Shown here in pieces: positions 10,125-21,418 of a DNA stretch of 64,000 bases (positions are counted from its first letter, which is position 1; every line of letters begins with the position of its first letter). Position numbers and translations under genes: made by a program. Source of the DNA: Euglena gracilis (Eukaryota > Euglenida > Euglenophyceae > Euglenales). The stretch is from positions 46,151,540-46,215,539 of the forward strand of contig CP154955.1 of the NCBI GenBank assembly GCA_039621445.1, given 5' to 3'. A model generated the notes under the pieces. The model ran no database searches. It had not been told where the DNA came from and worked only from the letters and a program-made list of their open reading frames with translations.

Positions 10125-11566
10125 CTATGTTGTCGAAGCCCAGTGGGGTACGATCAACAGACATGTTAGGTCTGGGTTTAACATTAATCTCTGTACCCAT
10201 TGGGGAATGATGCTCCAGGGAGGGTTGGCATAAACTGGGGGGAGGCCCCTCAAGTCTGCCCTCAAGGCATCCACCAGCAAGGCTCCTTGGTGGGGGTATC
10301 GACAAACGAACTTGGGGAATTTTTTGTTGCTGGGGGTGCAAAACATGTCCACCTCTGGGGTTATGTCCATTCTGAAGAACTGAAGAATTTGGTGAAAGAT
10401 GTTTAGGTTTAGGGTATAATCCCCTGGGTCCTTTTGCTCCCTGGTCAGGGAGTCTGCCAATTGTTCTTTTGTGGGAACCCAAACCACCTGCAAATTGATT
10501 TGTTTTTCCTGACAATGATACAACAGGGGTTTTAGGATGGAATTTAGGTATGGTTTTTTGCCTCCCCATTTTGTTAAATAACTGACAGCCACCTGACTGT
10601 CCACATGAAGCACAATCGTTTGCTTTGGTTTGGCCAAAGAATTTACAGTTTCCACTGTAGCCTGCAATTCTTTTTGATTGATATGAAGGACGTGCAGGTC
10701 CCTCCAAAAATCCTGCACCTTTTGGCCTGAATCTTTGTCCAGCCCCCCCCATTGCCAGGTGCTGCTGTCTGAGAAGAGTTCCTGAGAAGCCTGGGATTGA
10801 AATGCTCTGCCCACACCTGGCTGCAAAAATGCCTTTAACTCCACAATTTGATCTTTGACCCCTTGGGGAATGGTCAAGGTGTGGTCCCAACCCCACTTGG
10901 TGTGCAAATCCACCATTTTGCAAAGTTGATCTGTCAGAATTCTGAGAAAAGGCATTGAAACTAAATAGCTTCTTACTTGCCCTACAATAGAGCTGAGTTT
11001 TCTGCAGCTCATTTTTTGTGCTGTCAGCACCTTTCCTAATTCCTTTCTTAAGGATTTCAGTTCTTCCTGTGGAATTTCCAGTTGGCCTTTTTTCAAATTG
11101 ATCCACTGGCCCAAATGCTTTATTTCTTGTGTTGGTTCCAGACATGATTTGGGGAGGTTTATTCAGAAACCTGCCAGTAAAAGATCTTTTTTCATTTCTG
11201 CCAAATGTTGGGCTGCTGTCTTTTTGCTGGGGGCTAACAGCAAAATGTCGTCCAGGTAGATGAAAACTACCTTTCCTTCCTTTCTCCATTTCCTTTCCCA
11301 GACTCTCATTAGAGTCATAAACTTTTGTGGCAGGCTGCTTATACCAAAGCATGCAGCTTGAAAGTGCCACGTTTCCCCCCCACCTGCATGCAAACATGTT
11401 TTTCCAGGCTGCTCTGCAGCTTTAAGTGGAAATAAGCATCTTTCAGATCTATTTTTCCACAGAACCAACCTTTTCTGAGATATGGGAAGATGTTTCCCAT
11501 GTGTTCCAATCTGAACTTCTGGGGGGTGAAATGGAGATTTAACTGTCGACAGTCTGAAATTAGTCT
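10125..11566 (-). pseudogene. DIRS copy 1 reverse transcriptase and RNase H
   Basis: Reverse transcriptase motifs are KIDLKDAYFHLKL (catalytic Asp of motif A) and VVFIYLDDILLLAP (YLDD). Then come the connection and RNase H parts: IVLHVDSQVAVSYLTKWGG and VVWVPTKEQLADSLTR. A following segment has DMFCTPSNKKFP and YANPPWSIIPQWV, the D-x-F-x-x-x-x-N and P-P-W pattern found after RNase H in DIRS elements. Defects: a one-base shift at the 7-G run at 11375-11381 between motif A and YLDD, and TGA at 11163. The frame then continues into the recombinase through the TAG at 10125. Confidence 0.85.
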
Positions 11567-12849
11567 TTACTTTGTCTTTCCCCCTTCTTCTTTGGAGATG
11601 ATAAAATAAGGGACAAAATGTTTTGCCTCCTCTGGGGGGATTTGCCTGGTTGCCCCTGCACATTCGTATTCCCTCAGAATTTTCCGGGCAGTCATTATTT
11701 CTTGGGGAGTTTTGAAGGGAACTTTTAAGGACATCTGAGGGGGGAGGGGAATATCTGCCCTGACCCCTTCCCTTATTAAGTGTAATACCTCTGTGCTGGC
11801 TCCTGCCTTGACCCAATGGGGAATGCTGGCCTGCAGGGCTCTGTAGGGGGGCACCCCTTGGTGTAATGTGTCTGGGGATTCCACAGGCCCCATCACTGGG
11901 GTCCTTCCCCCTGGCCCCATCACTGGGGTCCTCCCTGGCTGCCCCATCACTGGGGTCACCTCTGGCCCTGCCATAGGGCTGCTCAAAGACAGGCTTTCCC
12001 CCTGAATTTGAAAGATGGGGGAAGGTCTGTGTCTGCAGTGGGGAGGTACATATATAGCTGGGGTGTGTGGGCTGATTACCTTCTGGGGGGGCCCTGGTGT
12101 AGCCAATCTTGGGCCTCCCCCCCAAGGGCTGATAATGCACTGGCCTCCAATGGCCACCTGATTTTGATTGAAATGGCCTCCATTGGCCTTGATATTTTGA
12201 TGCTTCCCCTGGCCTCCATTGGCCTCTTGCATATAATGGCCTCCATTGGCCTTCCCCTGAAGGGGGGGCTTGTTGCTTGGATGGGCAGCTCCTGAGGGGT
12301 TTATGTTTAAGAGAGCTGTGGGGTAAGTTGGACATACCCTTCCCCAGTGGGATCTTTCCAGGCTGGGGCACTGGCTGCCATAGCCTTGCCCAGGGGCCCA
12401 CTGCCCTCTTGAATGATGGATTCCATAGCCTTGATTCTGGACCCCAGGTCCTTTTGAATGCTGGCTGCCATAGCCATGATGACTTGAATCCTTTGGATTT
12501 CTGATATTTGTTGAAAGGCTGCCATAGCCCTGGCTTTGTCCCCTGGAAGGGGGGGACATAGAAAAAGGGGGGGAGTCTGTTGGACCTGTGATGGTATTCC
12601 CTTTCTGTCTTCTTGTCCTCCTGACCATAGTTGTCCATGTTTCATGGCCATTCTCATGTTGAGAGGGGGATTTTGAAGTCTCTGATGCTCTGGGGGGTGG
12701 GGGGGTTGCGATGGCCACGGACAGGTGTGCTGCTGCCGCCCCTCCAGCTTCTGCAGCTGCTGCTGTGTCTCCACCTTCCCCAGCTTCAGCTGACTTCTTG
12801 GAAGTTCTTTGAAGTTCTTCTTGAAATTAAGCGTTTCTTTGAAATTCAT
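11567..12849 (-). pseudogene. DIRS copy 1 gag-like region and RT N-terminus
   Basis: A basic, Gly/Gln/Trp-rich region (repeated QGYGSQ and GQWRP-type motifs, DNA repeats with CCTCCATTGGCC) leads into the RT N-terminal region (REYECAGATRQIPPEEAKHF, then VPYFIISKEEGGK). A premature TAA at 11567 replaces the Glu codon of copy 2. The low-complexity part probably binds RNA, as gag-like proteins do; this is inferred from composition only. The true start is not clear. Confidence 0.7.
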
Positions 12850-13091
12850 TCTTCATGGAAGTCTAGTTGTTGATCTCTGTTGTGGCAATTGCAATACTTC
12901 TGGGAATAATTCCAGTTGAACTCGAAGAGTTGAATTCTTCCGTCAGGAAGTTGAAGTTCCGAAAAAGTTCGGTCCACCAGTTGGTCAAAGCGATGGTCAT
13001 CGGGAAAGTAGTACTCCTCGTAAAATAATTCCACTTGAACTCGTAAAAGTAAAACTCTTTCTCCTTGAGGTCGAAGGGCAGAAATAGGAAT

Positions 13092-13189
13092 CAGCCAACT
13101 CCGGCAACAAAAAGCAGTAAGAAGCACCCCCCGCACACGCACAAACACACCAGAACAGAACAGTCGGCAAGGAAAGCAGGACCTCACCA
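13092..13189 (-). repeat. Right inverted terminal repeat, DIRS copy 1
   Basis: Reverse complement of the left repeat at 6431-6527. The outer tip extends to GTGGGAGTCCGA at 13249 and is the tip that copy 2 carries at its opposite end. Confidence 0.85.
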
Positions 13190-13249
13190 TCTTCTTGTGC
13201 TTCGCCCTCTTGGTCCCTTCCTCCCCCTTCCTCTGTCGTGGGAGTCCGA

Positions 13250-13970
13250 TACTCTGGGGTGGGCGTCCAACTCGAGGCTCCACCTGCACCTCGGGCTCTG
13301 CACGACACCTCGGGCTCTGCACTTTGCCCTTGCGAGGTCATGCCTGTGTGGTTGTTTTTGCGCTGGGCGGAGAGTCTCTTCTCAGTGCCTTTTTCGCCGG
13401 AGTTCGCTGATTCTTAAATTACACATCGACAAAGCAGAAGGCAGGAGCTAAGTTTCGAAAGAAGGAGTACCAAAAGGAGAAGCCAACATCAAACGAACAT
13501 CAAGAAGTAGAAGACCCAGAAGAATGTCAATTGCCAAGTCAATTATCAATTTCAAATTGGACTTCCATGAACAATGGAGTGTGGAAGAAACCGGATTTTT
13601 GCGGTCGACGTGAACTACCTGGAGCAACTTTCGCCGCGGCAGCCGGAGGATCTGGAGGTGCAGACGACATGTGGCGAACCCTGGCCCCCCACCACCAGAT
13701 CACACCTTCAGAAATTTCCCGGCAGAATACCCCTCCCAGTGACGGCCACGGCCTGTGGACCACATTGTCCAGAAGGACCAGAAGGAACAAGGAACCCCCG
13801 GCCCAGCAGAAACGCCTGGGCATTGTGGCCCAATCAAGCAAGATGGGACAAAAGAAGACCACAGTCCTTTTGCAGTCAAAGGCACTACGTTGACAAAAAC
13901 CAACGTCCAAAAAATTCTGCCATTGCAAAAATGCACCGTCCTTCAAAAGGCCGTTTCAGGAAATTGTAAT
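13250..13970 (+). mobile_element. 5' fragment of a fourth DIRS element
   Basis: A DIRS-type tip (ACACCTCGGGCTCTGCAC, shared with about 30622-30662) is followed by a terminal-repeat-like stretch ending CGCCGGAGTTCGCTGATTC. Then comes a coding piece with SEIS followed by DGHGLWTTLSRRTRR at 13700-13800. That pattern matches the gag-like N-termini of copy 2 (SEIS .. DGQGPWTLVVRAKRQ) and copy 1 (SETS .. ETWTTMVRRTRRQ). It is cut off after about 0.7 kb. Confidence 0.6.
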
Positions 13971-16110
13971 GAAAATTCTGGGGGGTTGTAAAAATTTGGT
14001 GTTGTTGGAAAGTGTCATTTTTATTCGAGAATAGGCATACTCGAAACTTCCTTCACACATGGTGGGGTCCTCACCATATTTCGTAAAAGGCGCGAATGAA
14101 AAAGTCAAGTCCACCCCCCCCTCCTCATTTTGTTTCCGTGAAAAGTTGCAACACCTTTGGTGCTTTTGACCCCAAAAATCGCTGGCCTTTGTCCACAAAA
14201 GTGTTTCACTGTGGCGCAAAAATTTTCTGAAAGAAATTTTGTGCTGGGGGCACTTGAACAAAGTGTCCTCATGAAAAGTTGGCCATCACACATTCCTTGG
14301 GCAGTTTCCTAACCTTTGTCATAAAAATTTGGCTGCCACTCCCTGCCTCGTCCTACCCCCCCTGGGGAAGGTTGGAAACTTTTTGAGACAGAAGTTTGAT
14401 GATTCAAAATTCTGTCAAATCTCCCTCCCGTGCTAAATCCTGGGATGTGCTAAGACGGGAATTTCCCAGATTTTGAAAAAAGAAAGGGGGAATGACAGCC
14501 GTTACGAGGAAAAAAATTGAAACGAGTTTGCAAGGGACAAACATTTGCTTCTTTCAATCAAGAGGTTTCTCATTTAAAAAATTTGCTGTTTCCCCCCAGC
14601 GATTTTCATTTCCCCTCAGCTCAAATAGTGGGACTGTCAAAGAAATATTTTGAGCAAACGGAGAGGGGATGGAAAATTAAAGGGCCAGGTCCCCCTCCCG
14701 CGTGAAACGAGGCAACACCCCGGTTGGTTGGGGGTGACCATATTCGTTGAAAAAGCGCGAAATGAGAATTCTTCTTTAATTTCCACCGCAAATCCCCAAG
14801 ACGGGGGGGGGGCGTTGGTAAAAAGGTTTCAAAGGTGAAACGAGCACTGCCACCAAACCCAACCACGCAACCTGTGTAAGCAGACAACCGTGTAAGTGTT
14901 GTGATGAGGTTGGGAATAATGCTTCTAAATGTTAGACAAAACTTCGGGATACAAATCAAGCTTCCCTCGCACCCAGTTTTGGGCCCTATGCCCATGATCT
15001 GTCTTGAAACTTTGGAAAATTTGTTGATTTTTGCCACATATTACAGCGTGCCCCTCAAGGGGTACGGACAAAAATTGGAATCTGGCAAACAAAAAAGGTG
15101 CCTTCCCCCGTCATCCGTACACATGCCCCCACCCCAGCGAGCAAATTTTGCACCAGGGCAATCACGGAGAGAAATTTTTCATGTGTTTCACCGGGAAAGT
15201 CCAACATGCTTACCTGGGGGGCACACAAAGGGAGTATTATTAGTACCGTCAGTACTAGTAGTGATTACTGTTACTTCCAAACTTACGGAAGGAAAATCCA
15301 CCATTCTGGGAGACAGAAACACCAGAGCGAGGGGGGTAAAAAGCGTTGTGGGTTGGGTAGCGGGAGTGTGCAGCGTGTGGCCTTGCCATCAGGGTGTAGT
15401 GGTAAACCCCCCACCCCAAATAACGGGGCGGGGTGCCCGGTTATTGGCACCATCTTTTTGATCTTCCTGTGTACCAGGCACGTCCCAGCTCTGTAGGATA
15501 TCTGCAGATTGGGTTCTGTGACGGTCGCACCACTGTGGAAACCACAGCTAGTAAGATCGTGGCAGACCCTTCTAGGGTCTGCCCCTGGACACGTCACCAC
15601 TTTTCTCTCCTTCCCCCACAGGTGGTATTCTTTACTGTCATCACCTCCAAGTGTCACCATTGGTTTTGTCAGAGGGGAAAAAAATTCGAAACAACTGAAC
15701 TTGACTTCAGAGGAAACTTCTGAAGTCTTTGTCTTGTGCTTTGCCTCTTGGGGAATTGGGAACAAAAGGGGAAAACCACTTTTTGTTATTCCAAAGACTT
15801 TTCCCTATCATAAGTAGGCTGCACACCAAGGCGAAAGCGAAAGGCTTTTCCCAAAAAGGGAAAGCTTTTGGACGTACACTTGGTAGCAGATTTAGGCAAC
15901 GATCCCACACAGACGTTCTACACAGAGAAACTCTGTGGTTGACTGGTGGTGAGGATCGTACTGAGCCGTGAAACAAGGTGAAAGTACTGTTCCTGGCCCC
16001 TAGCCAACCTTTAAGCAAGGATACAGGTCTCAGAAGGCTCTGTTCGGTAATCGCCGATACAACCTTTCTGGTCCCTGTTTCTCTGCTTATTTCAGTGGGT
16101 TTTTGGGCTT
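13971..16110. other. No gene recognised; two diverged direct repeats
   Basis: The stretches at 14060-14125 and 14735-14800 resemble each other (ACCATATTTCGTAAAAGGCGCG versus ACCATATTCGTTGAAAAAGCGCG, with two mismatches and a one-base shift). No protein family is visible. The 5' terminal repeat of the downstream Ty3/gypsy element should lie here but could not be identified. A stretch at 15436-15467 (GGTGCCCGGTTATTGGCACC) has a partial match at 27093-27125. Confidence 0.4.
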
Positions 16111-17476
16111 TTGCCTTTTTGCCCATCTCAAAAGATGCAGAGCACAACCCCCAACCACAAATTTTACTATGTATTGTTGATGAGTTCATTGAGCAACTTC
16201 GAAGAAGATGGCGTGGATTGGAACGGTTCCGTGGAAACAAGTTCCAATTCCCGACCCCCCAAGCAACAAGAAGACACATTGCATCAATTGTCATTGCCAC
16301 AAGGCGAAACGCCTTTATTGTTGCAAGGGGGTAATGAACCCGCTTCGTCATCATTGTCATTGATTGCGCGGGATGTAGGTGGCAAAATGCCTTCCTCCAT
16401 CCCGGTTCACCCATCATTGATGCGGCGAGGGGATGAAACCCTTGCCCAAGCCCACTTGGATCATAAGGATCATGGGGATGAACCCCACTTACATTTGGTT
16501 ACGCATGTTACCCATGAACAAAGTGATGGGTATGTGCCCTTTGCTCTGTTCACACCCAAAAGATCCCCGGTGGAAGCACCGGTGGGCCTTTTGGAGTGCA
16601 ACTCGGTGGAAATACCGTGTTTTTTCCAAGACCCACCTCAATTACCACCCCCACACCATTTCGCGCATTGCCAGGATTACCCGCGGAAACTGCGGTTTTC
16701 CCTGCTTTGCAATGGAACCCAGAAATGCGTCTGGTGGTACCGGAAATCTCTGGTGCCGTTTCCGTTGTGGAAGACTATGGTGATGATTTGAGGGATAACC
16801 TCACCCCCGGTGATGTTTTCCGAATTCTCGGTCAACTTCCAGCGGATCATCCGATTAGCAAACAAATTTTGCATGTCCACCAATGTGTTGCGGAATGCGC
16901 AACCATGCTCAAAAAAGTGTTGCAGTTTGATGAGGACAATCAAAGGGTTGTCAACACCAAACTGGAATATTGCTGGAATTATTTGCAGGAAATCGGCAAA
17001 AATTGCCAACACAATTTTGAAAATGCGGGGAAAGACCTTCAGCATTTTCGAGAAAGTGTTGACAGTATTTTGCGCATCCAACTTCCACAAAATTTCCAAC
17101 AAATCAGTGAAACACAGCATGAAGCGGAAACGATGGATTAACCTCCTTGAACGCGAAAATCGCGGATTGCGCACAACGGTTGGATTTCGCACAACAACAA
17201 TTGCAAACGGACATTGGCGGTATTAATGCAACCGTTGTCAGTTTGCAGGAGCATGTTTCCACACTTTCGAAGCGAATTCCCGACATTAGTGGTATTCAAG
17301 CCGCTATTGGGGATTTGCAAACCCGTTGTGCCTTCTTGTCCACCACATTAGCGGAAATTCGCTCACTTCCCAATGTTTCGCGCGCTCGGATATCTGATTC
17401 ACGGAATTTCGCTCATTTTATGACAAAATGCTTGGTGACAACAAGCAAACCTTGCAAGCATTTTGCACGAGCTTGA
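16111..17476 (+). pseudogene. Gag N-terminal region, coiled-coil
   Basis: Three overlapping open pieces in different frames (16111-16791, 16596-17141, 17147-17476) read as one broken protein. The later part is helical with heptad-like spacing (VVNTKLEYCWNYLQEIGK; TVVSLQEHVSTLSKRI), suggesting a coiled coil. The position upstream of the capsid-like part supports a Gag N-terminal extension. Its homology is not recognised. Confidence 0.45.
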
Positions 17477-17642
17477 TTCAACTTGAGGAATCTGTGAATC
17501 GGAATGCCTGATCCATACAAGATGAGGTTTCACGGTTGGATGGACGAATTTCTGCGTTGTTGGGAAAGCCAACCGCGGAAAATTCGTGCACCACCGCGGA
17601 AACCCCCACCAAGACACCCCACCAATTGCAAATTGTCTCAAA

Positions 17643-17746
17643 TGCTGTAAAAGCGCTTGCGGGTCAACTGCTGTAAAAGCGCTTGCGGGTCAAATGCTGT
17701 AAAAGCGCTTGCGGGTCAACTGCTGTAAAAGCGCTTGCGGGTCAAC
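17643..17746 (+). repeat. 26-bp tandem repeat, four copies, inside gag
   Basis: The unit CTGTAAAAGCGCTTGCGGGT plus six bases is repeated at 17643, 17669, 17695 and 17721. Four units (104 bp) shift the frame, so the expansion itself disrupts gag. Confidence 0.95.
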
Positions 17747-18630
17747 TCCGGAATGTGGAGGAATCCCAAGAAAAGTTTGTCCAACATTTACACCTGGTTT
17801 CTGAAAAGTTGCCACACTTGGAAGATTTTTCCCGTTACCGCAAACGCATTAGGCTTTTGGATACTGAGGTTGACCGTATTTTCAGCCAACTCCAGTTGGT
17901 GGAACATTTGGAAGAAACGGTGCATGACTTGTCCACGAGTTTGGATAAAATGTCCACTCCGGTACCGGCTGTGCCACCACCCACCGCGGTAAGCGCTGCG
18001 GTTGGTATTCCAAATGTCCCGGAATCGCGTTCTCAAATTACCGTTTCTGGAGTAGGAATCCCTACAACCACCGCGAATTTGGTACAACCACCCGCGAAAA
18101 CGCGAATTGTACCAGCTTTGCTTTTGCTCACACCACAAACCCACTTTTCACAGCACATTTCCGGTGAGGAAATTGATCCACCGGTCGAAAATTCGAGTCT
18201 CCACCAAGAAATTCAACATTCCAACCTTGTACGAGGAATGAGCCAACACCCCACACCTGGTATTGGTCATGTGTCGCATTCGCGATTTTGCCAACCACCA
18301 ACGGGTTCTGGAATACCAGATCACCCATCGGGTTTTCGGCGAGAAACCCGCCCCACCGGGAGAATTTCACCACATTTTTTGCAATTCCCGCAGGAAAATC
18401 CTGCCACCCCTACACTTTGTGCGGGAAACCCTGCACGGGGTATACTTGGAGCTGAAAATCCGCGTAACGCGTTTGGTGTTAAGAATTACCCGGACCCAAA
18501 CCCCTGGAATACCACCGAGGGTCAGCGGGTTACTCAGAGAGACTTCAAGGGCACCATCGCAATCGCGAACAAGGTGAAACCCCAATGGGACGGGGATACA
18601 ACCACACACAGACAGTTTTTTCAGGTCTAG
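17683..18630 (+). pseudogene. Gag middle region
   Basis: The open frame holds a coiled-coil start (KLPHLEDFSRYRKRIRLL) and a long Pro/Thr/Ser-rich linker, then VKPQWDGDTTTHRQFF, which resembles the start of a retrotransposon capsid domain (W-x-G-x(n)-F). An in-frame TAG at 18628 ends it, and the same frame continues beyond as capsid. Confidence 0.55.
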
Positions 18631-19230
18631 GGATATTACTGGGCACTAAAGGGACCCACCCAAGACCCGAATCCCGAGGTAGTCAAGATGGAATTCATCG
18701 ATTGCCTACCGAGGGAGGAGCGAGAACGCGCACGCAATTTGGTGATTCGTAATGGCGTATCATTCGATGACCTGGTTGAGCAATACGCTACAACCAACTC
18801 AAGTCTGGTCACCAGGATTACCCTGGAGAAGAAATGGCGACAATGCGCGCCATCGGATCGAAAATGGAAATCCATTGACCTTTGGTATGCCAAATGGTTA
18901 GCACTTGCTTCCGAAGTTGATGAACTTAGTGAGAAGCAAATACACGAACAATTCAATGCGGTTTTGTTGCATTTCACACCATCCCTCGTGAAGGATATCC
19001 ATCGCGAGGAGTTGGCGAGGCATTAGATGACTCTTGCCCAACGTTGGAATTATGTGTCAAAGCAACTCAAGCTCAGCCAAGTTTTGGGACAAGTACAGTC
19101 CGCTTTCCAAACGCGTCCCACCGCGGGAATCCATGCGGGTGCGGTCAATGCGTTGCAAAAACCACCCATGTCACCAAGATCACCCTCCACGGGACCGAAA
19201 ACGCGGAAACAGCGTTCTTCCGAACAAGGC
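18631..19230 (+). pseudogene. Gag capsid-like region
   Basis: The frame continues from the preceding piece past TAG 18628 and TAG 19024: MEFIDCLPREERERARNLVI, KWRQCAPSDRKWKSIDLWY, DIHREELARH, MTLAQRWNYVSKQLKL. This helical, Trp-containing pattern fits the retrotransposon gag capsid. It then meets the inverted segment, so the expected zinc knuckle is missing here and is found on the opposite strand at about 20.3 kb. Confidence 0.55.
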
Positions 19231-19389
19231 ACGGATAAAATGTGCTTTTTGTGCAACAAAGTGTGGAAAACGGTTGTTGGTGTGGTGGATAACGGTGTTG
19301 CCATTGTGGGAAACGGTGTTGGAAAAGTGGTGGTCGTCACAGTGGATGCCAACGGTGATGGTGGTTTGGGTGGCATTGAAATGTTGGAT

Positions 19390-19769
19390 GCTGTGCACAA
19401 TCCGTGGGAGTGGCAATCCACAACCAATCGGTACTGGCGTAAAAATGGGTATCCCAAAATTACGTCACACCCGTGAATTCCGGCCTCGTAACCCCAAATA
19501 TTGGTGAAATGTTGTAATTGTGGGGGGTGTGAGTGATGCTTGGGAATGATGGGCAAGAGTATCTCGAGCACACATCCCAAATCACCACCGCACATGGGGG
19601 TTTTTTCCGCGGTTGTAATTTTGATCGGTTTCTTGGAGCTTACCAAGAGAGGGGTCGGTATCAACCCGAACCGAAAGAGCAGTGCAATGCGACAACCAGT
19701 GTCAACGAGAATTTTAACTTTGGTGGAGAAATTTTGAATGCGGATTTCCGCTTGGACGAGTAATTCCAT
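19390..19769 (-). pseudogene. Retropepsin-type aspartic protease (inverted)
   Basis: Read on the minus strand, KVKILVDTGCRIALLFRFGL carries the D-T-G active-site motif, and CDVILGYPFLRQYRLVVDC carries the I-L-G motif near the C-terminus, with about 110 residues overall, the size of a retropepsin. The protease processes Gag-Pol in this element class. It is encoded against the strand of gag and pol, so it cannot be made from the normal transcript. The open frame itself runs on to 19050, through sequence that is gag on the other strand. Confidence 0.8.
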
Positions 19770-20005
19770 TGGTGGTACGCAAAGTGAAGGGTCTGGCGGA
19801 AATACGTTTGCATGTCAACTTTCCCATGAACCCTTTCCTACTTTGCTCAGCATTCCGAGCGGAAATGTGGAGTGGGGGGTAGGTGACCCGAAATAATTCC
19901 GGGTACCGACCGTGAAGGCGGATGGGCGGGGAGGCAAGGTTGATCAGGTCTTACCTCCATCTGTTCATCAGCCCAGAGGTCCGTGCCCTCGGACTTCGGG
20001 CTCCC

Positions 20006-20638
20006 CTAATCCAAGTCCGAACCGGCCGCATAGCCGGCAACGGACTTTTTGGTGGAATAGATGGAGTTGAATGAGCGCACCGCCATTCGGGCCTCATTAA
20101 ATTCACCGTCCGAGGTCTCATCCCCCTCCCTGCCCGAAGCCGGGGTGTCCTCCTCCAAAAAAGAAATCTTGAAACCGACTTTTTGCCGGTTGGAGGAGTT
20201 ACCACGGTCCTCGCGGCGCTTACCGCGATTTCCGTAGCCGGGCCGGGGGGAACGAGATCTTGGACATTTGGATGAGTGGTGGTCTTTGATACCGCAAAGT
20301 GAACAACAGGATTTGTGCCGGGATTCTGCATAACGGGGGGAACGGTATTCCGTTCTTCCGTCAAATCGTCGTGGTGAACGGGTTTCCCGTCGATCATGAC
20401 CGGTGTACCGGGGTTTCCCCGGTGACTCGCGCGAAGAGGATGATCCAGTTCGCGAACGAGATCGTGAAGAATCGCGATTTAAATCCCGTTTCCGGGTAGG
20501 GAGGCCAGGTGACCGACCGCGAGAAGGACGGGTTTCCCGACCATCACGCGATGATGACTTGGGCCCCCCGCCAAAGCGGTTCTCCGAAGAACGTGAGACT
20601 CCCGATTGACGTGAAAACGCCGAGGAACCCGATCCCCG
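20006..20638 (-). pseudogene. Gag nucleocapsid with CCHC zinc knuckle (inverted)
   Basis: The minus-strand frame has no usable start but is open for about 210 codons. It is rich in Arg/Ser/Pro (RETRPSRGRSPG; SRSRSRTG) and contains CCSLCGIKDHHSSKC, a C-x2-C-x4-H-x4-C zinc knuckle, followed by an acidic tail (EEDTPASGREGDETSDGEFN). That is a Gag nucleocapsid, which binds element RNA. It lies directly upstream, on its own strand, of the protease at 19390-19769, the normal order. Confidence 0.75.
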
Positions 20639-20835
20639 TCAGGAGGTCGAGCCCCTTGGGCTTCCAATACACTTTCGCGCATCTGGATTCGGCCATTTTT
20701 CCACACTCGGGGTACGGAGAAAGCCTCCCCCCTACCCAATGACACACCTACATGCGTTCCACATGAGGTAGGGCAAGCGAGTAGCGGTACCCCCGCCGTT
20801 TCACTGGGTTACAAGACGAACCTGCAGTACGTACT

Positions 20836-21411
20836 GTGTCGAGTAGTCGCCCAGCTACACCACCACTCCGTTTCCTACCAGTTGTGCCGAATCCAAGCAC
20901 ACCTGTACAAGACTCACCGGCTAATGCCACCGACACCCACTTACACGCACACCCATCACACCACCACACTTCCTTCCAATGTGTGCACTGCAGGAGAATT
21001 TCCACCCAATCGGACTTCGATTGTGGATGTTTAGTTCAAAATCCGACACTAATCACAATTCCGAAAACGGAATCCACACCCCAGGATACACTTGGTTGTA
21101 GCCCGCAATGCGCGGAGATACACCGAATACTCCAGCAACGCAGATTAGCCTCGTTGTTTGGAAACCCGAAAAGCGTCATTCCTAATCGGCATCCCGATCA
21201 CACTTGGTACCAGTTTGATGCGGAATGGGGAAAACCCCAGCCTGTCCAAGCTCCCTTGGGATTAACCCTTGAGGTAGTGGAAGACAGTCCGCATGTTTGT
21301 GGATCCATTCATTGTGTTTCTTCACTCCAACCCGGAAATCGGGTGCATGAATACGCGAAACGCGTATGGAATGCTTTCAATTTTGGTCAATATCACATTT
21401 TGGAACGATGA
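20836..21411 (+). pseudogene. Linker region between protease and RT
   Basis: The plus-strand open frame of 191 codons starts after the inversion. It has a His-rich stretch, paired cysteines (FQCVHCRRIS; CSPQCAEIH) and HTWYQFDAEWGKPQPVQAPL. I do not recognise the family. It is on the pol strand and leads without a large gap into the next domain, so it is probably the part of Pol between protease and RT. Confidence 0.4.
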
Positions 21412-21418
21412 TTTTCAA

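Larger units (their letters stand above)
6414..13249 (-). mobile_element. DIRS-type retrotransposon, copy 1
   Basis: On the minus strand the element reads gag-like region, reverse transcriptase, RNase H, tyrosine recombinase. Inverted terminal repeats lie at 6431-6527 and 13092-13189, with a tip-joining internal region at 6676-6773. Without the 2.3-kb nested insertion (7169-9463) it would be about 4.5 kb, matching copy 2. The borders were set from the internal region, which joins the two outer tips at 6742/6743. It is inactive: premature stops (11567, 11163, 10125), a one-base shift in a G run, and the split recombinase. Confidence 0.88.
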
